37,628 bases of DNA, from the NCBI GenBank assembly GCA_964482135.1, contig CAYZWF010000022.1, forward strand, positions 1-37,628, given 5' to 3'. This document shows, in pieces, positions 1-6,106 of the stretch. Position 1 is the stretch's first letter. Each line of letters begins with the position of its first letter. The translations under genes and the position numbers were made by a program. Origin of the DNA: UBA11136 sp964482135. GTDB taxonomy: Bacteria; Pseudomonadota; Alphaproteobacteria; UBA11136. The notes beneath the pieces are model-generated. The model was given only the letters and a program-made list of their open reading frames with translations, did not search any database and was not told where the DNA came from.

Positions 1-123
1 GTTCCGGTGCTCTGGGCGCAATCTTACGCACGAACCGTCGTTCAGCCATAACCGCAACTCATCACGCAGCCGATCAATACAGACACGACGACGCGCGGGG
101 CTTAGAAGTTTCACCGACCAACG
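1..123 (-). pseudogene. IS3-family transposase (OrfB) remnant with internal deletion, cut by window edge
   Basis: Reading the minus strand from 123 to 1 gives an open frame containing LLSPARRRVCIDRLRDEL followed directly by RLWLNDGSCVRLRPEHRN. The first piece resembles the start of IS3-family OrfB (the usual pattern is SPARRRACxxHVRxxL). The second resembles the segment just before the DDE catalytic domain (RLWLNDGSCxRLRPxxxNHVW). In intact OrfB roughly 80-100 residues lie between them, so this copy has an internal deletion. A TAA stop at 124-126 lies just upstream in frame. The rest, toward the catalytic domain, lies outside the window. Family assignment is by recognition of these two segments; the subgroup is not determined. 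Confidence 0.7.
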
Positions 124-163
124 TTACGACGTCTTCAAGACTGACAGAGAAGGGAATATCGAC

Positions 164-223
164 TGACCTGTCTTCCGAAGCCGCGAAGGTGCGAAGGGAT
201 GACCTGTCTCCCGAAGCCGCGAA
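164..223. repeat. Short direct repeat, two 24-base copies
   Basis: TGACCTGTCTTCCGAAGCCG begins the copy at 164-187. The second copy at 200-223 differs at one base (TCTT versus TCTC). The copies start 36 bases apart and share GAAGCCGCGAA at their ends. They lie just outside the transposase remnant, so they could be part of the old element end or a small tandem duplication. No function can be assigned. Confidence 0.75.
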
Positions 224-325
224 AGGCCCAGGGTACGTCGGGCCTCAACAAAGAGCCCCATAACACAGTCGTAAGGTGGGATATGGAAACAAAAAGTGAC
301 TGAGGTAAAAAAGAAACAGTCCTCA

Positions 326-365
326 CTAGATATAGATGGATATAAAATATATCTTCCATATCTAG
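326..365. repeat. AT-rich imperfect inverted repeat
   Basis: CTAGATAT at 326-333 is exactly inverted as ATATCTAG at 358-365. The intervening AT-rich sequence is partly self-complementary if one gap is allowed. It could form a hairpin or be a protein-binding site. There is no T-run to suggest a terminator. Confidence 0.45.
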
Positions 366-520
366 AATGGATAGGGTTAAGATTTTTGAACTGATGTTTT
401 TCTGGGCTTGTGTTGCCTGGGGATAACCATATATTAACCCATAGTTTTGCTATACTATTAATGCTTTCGCAGAACCAATGGGAAAAAGGCGAACGTAAAA
501 GCGGGGAGGGGTAACATTCT

Positions 521-562
521 CTTCCGACCCTTATCGGGGCGGAAGGAGGCCGGAAAAGGAGG
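521..562 (+). promoter_or_regulatory. Leader hairpin followed by strong ribosome binding site
   Basis: CTTCCG (521-526) pairs with CGGAAG (540-545); ACCC/GGGG extends the stem inward around a short loop. It is followed by two GGAGGCC copies (545-551 and 558-564). The second supplies a near-consensus GGAGG five bases before the ATG at 568 and so decides that start. The first GGAGG overlaps the 3' edge of the stem, so folding could affect ribosome access; that is inference. Confidence 0.5.
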
Positions 563-567
563 CCAGA

Positions 568-1053
568 ATGGACGTCCTGAGTATGAAAGCCCTGATGGCC
601 GGTCTGTTGTCATGGATCAGCCTCTACACCGGATACGAAGTTCCTGGTAAGGTCCCCGATATTGTCTTCGCCAATCATGAAAAGATGGCGCGGCTGGCCT
701 GCCAGGAAGATTGTCCGGCTCTGGGCTTCTTTCACCCTTCCCGCGTCATCTATCTCGACATCGTGTTGAAGCCGGAGACCAATCTCTGCGCCCGCTCGGT
801 GCTGGTCCACGAGCTGGTCCACGTGATGCAGCACGACAACGGCAGCTTCTACGATTATGACGCCCACACGCGCTGGATTCTGCGTGAAAAGGAAGCCCTG
901 ATCATTCAGAAAAAGTTCCTCGCGAAGCATAACCGGATGCACCTCTTCGACCGTCATCTGCGCCTCAAGAGAACCTCGAACGGCGCCGAAGTGCGGGCCG
1001 GCTCCACCGACTGGCGGCTGCCCCTGCAGACCTATTTCGGCCGCGATTGTTAA
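568..1053 (+). CDS. Small HELVH-motif protein, putative zinc metallopeptidase-like, function unknown
   Basis: The 161-residue product has a short hydrophobic N-terminus (about residues 6-22) that could be a poor signal peptide or membrane anchor. The clear motif is HELVH at residues 81-85, within a run VLVHELVHVMQHD, the HExxH pattern used by zincin metallopeptidases to bind zinc. A third ligand is not obvious to me. Three cysteines at residues 45, 49 and 74 precede the motif. The remainder is basic and rich in R, H and K. The start at 568 is set by GGAGG at 558-562; an internal ATG at 583 is possible. It is transcribed alone and ends at a strong terminator. I do not recognise a named family with certainty, and peptidase activity is only inferred from HExxH. 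Confidence 0.75.
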   Translation: MDVLSMKALMAGLLSWISLYTGYEVPGKVPDIVFANHEKMARLACQEDCPALGFFHPSRVIYLDIVLKPETNLCARSVLVHELVHVMQHDNGSFYDYDAHTRWILREKEALIIQKKFLAKHNRMHLFDRHLRLKRTSNGAEVRAGSTDWRLPLQTYFGRDC

Positions 1054-1080
1054 AGCCCCGTTCCGCAAAGGCTATGAAGG

Positions 1081-1113
1081 AAAAGAGGTCTCCTTTTTGG
1101 AGGCCTCTTTTCT
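1081..1113 (+). terminator. Rho-independent terminator
   Basis: AAAAGAGGTCTCC (1081-1093) pairs with GGAGGCCTCTTTT (1099-1111) around a TTTTT loop, with one G-T type mismatch, and ends in a T-rich tail. It lies 28 bases after the stop of the HELVH gene and separates it from phnW. Confidence 0.85.
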
Positions 1114-1177
1114 GGCCCTTTTGATAAGCAGCCGTGCGGGGTATTCTGCGCGTCCTTATTTCATGGATGCATGACTC

Positions 1178-2332
1178 ATGACCGGCGACACCAAGACCAA
1201 TGACCATAACGACCCCTGGCTGCTGACGCCGGGCCCGCTGACCACGGCGCGCGACACCCGCGAGGCCATGCTGCGCGACCGCGGCTCCCGCGATGCCGCG
1301 TTCCTGGACATCAACGCCCGTGTCTGCGCCTCCCTGACGGCCCTGGCTACCGGAGATGCCACCGGGGAGGGCGGAAACGATTACGTCTGTGTGCCGGTCC
1401 AGGGCAGCGGCACCTTCGCCGTGGAAGCGGCTTTGGGCACCTTAGTCCCGGCGGATGGGAAAGCGCTGATTCTGGTCAATGGCGCCTATGGCGCGCGCAT
1501 GGCGAAGATCTGCGCCCGGCTCGGCCGCGATCATGAAATTCTCGAAAACGCCGAGGACGAACCCACCGACGTGGCGGCGCTCAGCGCCCGGCTCAACGCC
1601 GATCCCGCTATCACCCATGTGGCCGCCGTCCACTGCGAGACCACCAGCGGCATTCTCAATCCCATTGGGAACATCGCCCGGGCCGTGGCGAAGGCGGGCC
1701 GCCGCCTGTTGGTGGACGCCATGAGTTCTTTCGGTGCGCTGCCGCTGGACATGCGTACTTTGCCTTGTGAGGCGCTGATGGCGTCGAGCAACAAATGTCT
1801 GGAGGGCGTGCCGGGGCTGGGATTCGTCATCGCCGAAAAGGAAGCCCTGCAAAAGGCCGCGGGCAATGCTCCGTCTCTGTGCCTCGATCTCGAAGACCAG
1901 TGGCGCGCCATGTCGAAAAACGGCCAGTGGCGCTTTACCCCGCCGGTCCATGTGATCGCCGCCCTGGATACCGCCATCGCCGCGCATACCAAAGAAGGCG
2001 CCGTCGCGGGCCGTGGCGCGCGCTACGCCGAAAATCACCGCATCATGGTGGAGGGCATGCGTGGGCTGGGATTCGAAACTCTGCTGCCCGACGATCTTCA
2101 GGCCCCCATCATCGTTACCTTCCACAGCCCCACCGAGGCCAACTTCCAATTCGAGGTTTTTTACGACCACCTCAGAGCGCGCGGCTATGTAATTTATCCG
2201 GGCAAGCTGACCAAGGCGGACTCTTTTCGCATCGGCTGTATCGGCCAGGTGGGAAGCGAACAGATGCACGGCTTGATTTCCGCCGTGGAGGCGTCGTGTA
2301 AGGAGATGGGCGTTGCCCATTGCGGGACATAG
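1178..2332 (+). CDS. phnW: 2-aminoethylphosphonate--pyruvate transaminase
   Basis: This PLP-dependent class V aminotransferase interconverts AEP plus pyruvate with phosphonoacetaldehyde plus alanine. The 384-residue protein begins with the family hallmark LLTPGPLTT (residues 15-23). The PLP-binding region shows VQGSGTFAVEA (74-84), VDAMSSFGALPL (179-190, with D180 expected to contact the PLP ring) and SSNKCLEGVPG (203-213), where K206 is the expected Schiff-base lysine. PhnW is often catabolic, but here it converges with the decarboxylase and PEP mutase genes and no phosphonatase (phnX) is present. The likely direction is therefore phosphonoacetaldehyde to AEP; that direction is inference from context. 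It faces ppd tail to tail with a 19-base gap and no terminator between them. Confidence 0.93.
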   Translation: MTGDTKTNDHNDPWLLTPGPLTTARDTREAMLRDRGSRDAAFLDINARVCASLTALATGDATGEGGNDYVCVPVQGSGTFAVEAALGTLVPADGKALILVNGAYGARMAKICARLGRDHEILENAEDEPTDVAALSARLNADPAITHVAAVHCETTSGILNPIGNIARAVAKAGRRLLVDAMSSFGALPLDMRTLPCEALMASSNKCLEGVPGLGFVIAEKEALQKAAGNAPSLCLDLEDQWRAMSKNGQWRFTPPVHVIAALDTAIAAHTKEGAVAGRGARYAENHRIMVEGMRGLGFETLLPDDLQAPIIVTFHSPTEANFQFEVFYDHLRARGYVIYPGKLTKADSFRIGCIGQVGSEQMHGLISAVEASCKEMGVAHCGT

Positions 2333-2351
2333 AGGTGGGCCGTAAGAGCAG

Positions 2352-3497
2352 CTAGCTTCCGGCCAGAAATTCCTTGAACCGGGCCACCACATCGGTGGGT
2401 TTCACCGTGGGACGGCCCAGCGGCTTCATGGAACCCGGCGCGATCCGCATATGGATGAGGCGTGGTCCTTTGCCGGCATTCTTGAAAGCGTTCCCCAGCG
2501 CCTGCTCGAACCCGGCCAGAGAGTCACAGGACGCCGCACCGGCATAGCCGCAGGCCAGCGCCACATGCGCGAAATCCACATGTTCCGAAACCGTGGCCTG
2601 ACCGCCGGTGGAATCATGCACCCCGTTATCGAGAATAATATGAACCAGCTCCGGCGGCCCATAGGCGCCGATGGTGGCGAGCGTGCCCATCTGCATCAGC
2701 GATGCGCCATCGCCGTCGAGGACGGCCACCGGGCGGTCTGTATTCAGGGCCAGCCCCAGCCCCATGGCGGCGGCGCAGCCCATGGAGCCGATCTGGTAGA
2801 GATGCTGTTTGCGGTCGTCGATGGTGAAAAGCTCGCGCGTGCATTTGCCGGTGGTGGTGAGGACACCGGCCTGGTCCGGCGCCATGGCCAGGAAACGCTC
2901 CAGGGCCTGTCGCCGCGAGGGCCGGTCCCCGTTGTCGCGGAGATCGCCATAGTCTCCCGGTGGCCGGGAGGGCAGCGGTGTCTGGGTGAGTCCGTCGTCG
3001 CGCACGCTGCCCTTTTTCATGATGAAGGCGAAGGGCAGGGAGGAATCCGCCATGGCGGCCTCGGCCTTTTCCAGCGCCGGGACCACGAGACCGCCGTCAT
3101 CGGGGAACGGCTCATGGGGGATGGACATGGTTTCCAACAGCCGTTCGGTGATTTCTCCCATGAACTGGTGCTGGGGCTCGTCCCCCAGTCCCGGCTCGCC
3201 GCGCCAGGTGGTGATGAAAAGGGTGGGGATGCGGAACGGATGATTGAGGGAGGTAAGCGGATTGACGGCATTGCCGAGGCCGGAGTTCTGGCACATGACC
3301 ACCGTCTTGCGGCCCGTCAGCCATGCGCCCGCGGCGATGGCCACCGCCGCGCCCTCATTGGCCGCGCACACGTAATCGAGCCGCCGGTCGCTGATGACGC
3401 CATTGATGACGGGCGTCAGAAAGGAACAGGGAACCCCGGTATAGAAGTCGTAGCCCATATCCCGGGCGGGATCGATGAAGTCACTGGCTGAAATCAT
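2352..3497 (-). CDS. ppd: Phosphonopyruvate decarboxylase
   Basis: This ThDP-dependent enzyme decarboxylates phosphonopyruvate to phosphonoacetaldehyde, the irreversible step that pulls the unfavourable PEP mutase reaction forward. The 381-residue protein has the N-terminal signature FYTGVPCSFLTPVING (18-33). The cofactor-activating glutamate is in AANEGAA (E48). The C-terminal ThDP/Mg site GDG (262-264) ends at LDN (N291), and the family-typical NGVHDSTGGQ follows. The single chain contains both PYR and PP domains, as usual for Ppd (also called AepY). It lies 43 bases downstream of the pepM-pntC fusion on the same strand, so the two are probably co-transcribed. Confidence 0.94.
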   Translation of the reverse strand: MISASDFIDPARDMGYDFYTGVPCSFLTPVINGVISDRRLDYVCAANEGAAVAIAAGAWLTGRKTVVMCQNSGLGNAVNPLTSLNHPFRIPTLFITTWRGEPGLGDEPQHQFMGEITERLLETMSIPHEPFPDDGGLVVPALEKAEAAMADSSLPFAFIMKKGSVRDDGLTQTPLPSRPPGDYGDLRDNGDRPSRRQALERFLAMAPDQAGVLTTTGKCTRELFTIDDRKQHLYQIGSMGCAAAMGLGLALNTDRPVAVLDGDGASLMQMGTLATIGAYGPPELVHIILDNGVHDSTGGQATVSEHVDFAHVALACGYAGAASCDSLAGFEQALGNAFKNAGKGPRLIHMRIAPGSMKPLGRPTVKPTDVVARFKEFLAGS

Positions 3498-3540
3498 GAG
3501 ATGGGGAAAAGCCGGGCTGGGAGAGGGTTCAGGTAATGAA

Positions 3541-5205
3541 TCAGGTGAAGTTCCGCGCTTCGGCGAGATCGAAGGCGTCGTCCACGTCCAGCCAATGGCC
3601 GGTTACGTAAAGCGCCGATACGGCATGTCCGGCCTCGAGAATGGCCGAGAAAAGATCAAGCAGGGTGGCGCTCTCCAGCCGGCCGTCCTTTTCCATGGCC
3701 TTGAGTTGTTCGCGGATGATCTCGGAGCCGTACGCGCTGGTGCGGGCCAGCCCCAGCCATTCGCCGTGGACCTCGCTGCCGGGCAGTTCATTGCCGATTT
3801 TCAGTACCGCGGCGGGTTCGATTTCCTCGAGATAATCGCCGCTGAAGGGGCGGCTGCAGTTCACCAAATCCACCTTACGTCCCACATCATGGTAATCACG
3901 GCCCTGTCCCCGGGCGTCCACGGCAAGGACGATATCTTCCTGCGCAGCCAGGAGAGCATCAAGGATGAAACGGCGGAACAGGATATCCCCGTAACTGAGG
4001 ATACAGTCACCCTCCAAATGGGGCAGCGCCCGGGAGAGGGAATAGGCCTCGCCCGTGCTGTCATAGGAATCGTTGTCCACGGTGGTAATGGAAGGCAGGT
4101 CGATCTTTTCCTTCTTGTAGCCGCGCACCACCGTGACGTCGCGCACGCCACCCTTCTTCAGGGTCGAGACCAGGCGCCGCAGCAACGGCTTGCCGCGGAT
4201 ATCCACCATGCATTTGGGCTGTTCCTCGGTAAGGTCGCCCAGCTTGCCGCCCCTTGAGGCGGCGATGACGATGCCGTGGGTTTCTTTTTCCGTTGAGGTC
4301 AGATAGCGTTTTTCGGCTTCGGCCAGTTCCTCATTTCCCACCAGTTCGAATACATCCTGCACGCTTGTGATCTCACCCTCGATACCCACCAGGCTCTGTT
4401 CCTCGTGGATTTTCCGGCACACCTCACGCATCGCCGAGATCGAGGCGCGAAGATTATGGTTGGCCCAGATCGCCATGGAGATTCCTGCCTTGCGGAAAGT
4501 CTCGGTGGGGGTTTCGTAATACATGGTGGGCACGATCACCACCGGGCAGCGCTCGCCCCAGTCACGCTTGAAGGCCAGAACCTCGTCGGCGGTGGCAAGC
4601 TTGGAATGGATGAGAATGGCGTCGGCGCCGGCGGCGTGATAGGCCTCGGCACGGCGCAGGGCCTCGTCGAGCCCCCATCCCGCTATCAATGCCTCAATGC
4701 GGGCCACGAGCGAGAAATCGTCATCGAGCTGGCTGTCTTTCCCGGCTTTGATCTTGCCGCAGAATTCCTCCATATCGGCCAGCGGCTGCGCCTCGCCGAT
4801 GAAAGAATTGGTCTTGGGAAAAAGCTTGTCTTCGATACAGACCCCGGCGATGTCGTGCTGGCACAATTTTTTCACCAGCCGCCGCAGATTGTTGAAGTTG
4901 CCATAGCCGGTATCGCCGTCCACCAGGATGGGAATGGTGGTGGCGTCGGACATGAACTCCAGGATTTCCAGCACCTGTGTCCAGGAGGCCTCGTTGCTGT
5001 CCCTGACGCCAAGCGCCGCCGAGATCGAAAGACCCGACGCCCAGATGCCGCGGAAGCCGGATTCCTCGGCGATTTTCGCCGACAGACCGCTATGGGCTTC
5101 CATGAGGAAGGAAAGCTCCGGCGAGGTCAGTTCACGGCGCAGCTGCGCCGCCTTTGACAGAGGTACAGGCGCGATAGTCAGCGCTGGTTTGGCGACCGTT
5201 GTCAT
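3541..5205 (-). CDS. pepM: Phosphoenolpyruvate mutase fused to PntC-like AEP cytidylyltransferase
   Basis: The 554-residue bifunctional protein has two domains. Residues about 25-285 form a PEP mutase of the isocitrate lyase superfamily: DGDTGYG (96-102) for metal binding and EDKLFPKTNSF (125-135), the motif that separates true PEP mutases from methylisocitrate lyases. Residues about 311-554 form a nucleotidyltransferase: GIVIAASRGGKLGDLTEEQPK (start 311) is the nucleotide-binding loop, SYGDILF (404-410) carries the catalytic acidic residue, and VTGHWLDVDD lies near the C-terminus. Such domains linked to PepM are known as PntC and make CMP-AEP from CTP and AEP. One gene thus encodes the first and last steps of CMP-AEP synthesis. 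hpnM lies 132 bases upstream on the same strand. The CTP/AEP specificity is inferred from family and context. Confidence 0.92.
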   Translation of the reverse strand: MTTVAKPALTIAPVPLSKAAQLRRELTSPELSFLMEAHSGLSAKIAEESGFRGIWASGLSISAALGVRDSNEASWTQVLEILEFMSDATTIPILVDGDTGYGNFNNLRRLVKKLCQHDIAGVCIEDKLFPKTNSFIGEAQPLADMEEFCGKIKAGKDSQLDDDFSLVARIEALIAGWGLDEALRRAEAYHAAGADAILIHSKLATADEVLAFKRDWGERCPVVIVPTMYYETPTETFRKAGISMAIWANHNLRASISAMREVCRKIHEEQSLVGIEGEITSVQDVFELVGNEELAEAEKRYLTSTEKETHGIVIAASRGGKLGDLTEEQPKCMVDIRGKPLLRRLVSTLKKGGVRDVTVVRGYKKEKIDLPSITTVDNDSYDSTGEAYSLSRALPHLEGDCILSYGDILFRRFILDALLAAQEDIVLAVDARGQGRDYHDVGRKVDLVNCSRPFSGDYLEEIEPAAVLKIGNELPGSEVHGEWLGLARTSAYGSEIIREQLKAMEKDGRLESATLLDLFSAILEAGHAVSALYVTGHWLDVDDAFDLAEARNFT

Positions 5206-5234
5206 AGCGGCGCTCCATTCCTCACAAATGATGT

Positions 5235-5277
5235 CCGGCAGGACATGCCGGTCTGCTGGAGGCTTTCGGCGATTATA
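5235..5277 (-). promoter_or_regulatory. Possible pepM promoter (-10) and leader hairpin
   Basis: On the minus strand TATAAT (complement of 5272-5277) is a consensus -10, but no good -35 lies 16-18 bases upstream. Between it and the start codon, CCGGCA (5235-5240) pairs with TGCCGG (5246-5251) around a five-base loop. This suggests that pepM has its own transcript in addition to read-through from hpnM. Confidence 0.35.
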
Positions 5278-5337
5278 TACGGATGTAACGAATCCGGCAC
5301 GTTTTGTTCTGAACGGAATTGTCAGGGGGTCTGCGAC

Positions 5338-5970
5338 CTATTCCTGATTTTTATTCCTGATTGTTTCCGTTTTTTCCTTCATCCTGGCGATGAGCTTTGG
5401 GAAACCGCCATCGCGTATGAGAGAGGAATACTCCGACTTTCGCGTGGCCAGCTCGCTGAAGGTGCCTTTGAGAAAGATATCGATAACCTGCCATTGGCCA
5501 TCAAATTCCCGCATCACGTAGTTTAAGGCAACTTTCTCGCCATCGTCCTTTACGATTTTGGTTTTAACCAGAATTGAATCCCTGGGGCCTTCCGTGACTT
5601 CGACCATCTCGAATATTTCCCCGGAATATCCATCGAAACGGGAGGCGTAGTTGGCGATGGTCATATTGGTGAAGGCGTCGATCAGGGCCTGGTGGTCTCC
5701 GCTGGAGGCTTTTTTCCAGTGACGGCCGGTTGAGCGGCTGGTCATGAAGGGCAGGTTGAAACTTTCCTTGATAACCGGAGTCAGCCATTCATAACGGCCT
5801 TCATAGCCGAGATTTTCCGCCTCTTTCATAACCGAGAGCAGTGTGTCATGAAAGCGTTCGACGGCGAGACGGGCCGACTCTTGCCCGGCATTGGCCGAAA
5901 ACGTTATAAGCACGCCCAAACCAAGGGCGATCACGGTAGCTAGTCTTTTTATCCGGCGGAAACGCGCCAT
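5338..5970 (-). CDS. hpnM: HpnM, periplasmic MlaC/Ttg2D-like lipid carrier
   Basis: The 210-residue protein has a signal peptide: basic RFRRIKR, a hydrophobic stretch, and a likely cleavage after SANA at about residue 28. The mature part matches the Tgt2/MlaC lipid-binding fold: ESFNLPFMTSRSTGRHWKKA, then a region around ANYASRFDGYSG, then VALNYVMREFDGQWQVIDIFLKG, which is the usual MlaC-type ending. In hopanoid loci this protein is HpnM and is thought to shuttle lipids through the periplasm, working with HpnN. GAGG lies seven bases before the ATG. It is divergent from hpnN and upstream of pepM on the same strand, so a phosphonate enzyme and a lipid carrier may share a transcript. Confidence 0.88.
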   Translation of the reverse strand: MARFRRIKRLATVIALGLGVLITFSANAGQESARLAVERFHDTLLSVMKEAENLGYEGRYEWLTPVIKESFNLPFMTSRSTGRHWKKASSGDHQALIDAFTNMTIANYASRFDGYSGEIFEMVEVTEGPRDSILVKTKIVKDDGEKVALNYVMREFDGQWQVIDIFLKGTFSELATRKSEYSSLIRDGGFPKLIARMKEKTETIRNKNQE

Positions 5971-6106
5971 TTCAAATCCTCAAGATTCGAACTATGACAA
6001 TTTCTTGTGTTTTGATAACTAACGGCCGCGTGATCGTGCCATGGTCTTTTAACACCACGGTTTCGGCTCGATGTTTTTCTACAGGGATTATGGTGGGGAA
6101 TATGGC

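Larger units (their letters stand above)
124..567. other. Intergenic gap, AT-rich, no supported gene
   Basis: This stretch holds a 24-base direct repeat, an AT-rich inverted repeat, a weak -10 hexamer (TATACT at 451-456, no convincing -35) and a leader hairpin, each noted separately. A 74-codon minus-strand frame (135-359) is open only because of the repeats and resembles no protein I know. The abrupt drop in GC relative to the downstream genes, next to a transposase remnant, suggests old insertion or rearrangement scar DNA; that is inference. Confidence 0.5.

Noticed and set aside
135..359. 74-codon minus-strand open frame in the first gap
   Set aside because: Its repeated GFGRQV comes from the 24-base direct repeat, there is no ribosome site, and it resembles no known protein.
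1178..2332. Catabolic AEP degradation role for phnW
   Set aside because: No phosphonoacetaldehyde hydrolase or phosphonate transporter is present, while PEP mutase and decarboxylase are adjacent. The catabolic direction cannot be formally excluded.
2451..3491. Long plus-strand frame opposite ppd, and similar long frames opposite other high-GC genes (for example 1442-2392 minus and 32837-34096 plus)
   Set aside because: These are antisense shadows of well-supported genes and show no recognisable domains.
3541..5205. Methylisocitrate lyase or isocitrate lyase for the N-terminal domain
   Set aside because: The EDKLFPKTNSF motif is that of PEP mutase, and the Ppd and PhnW neighbours agree.
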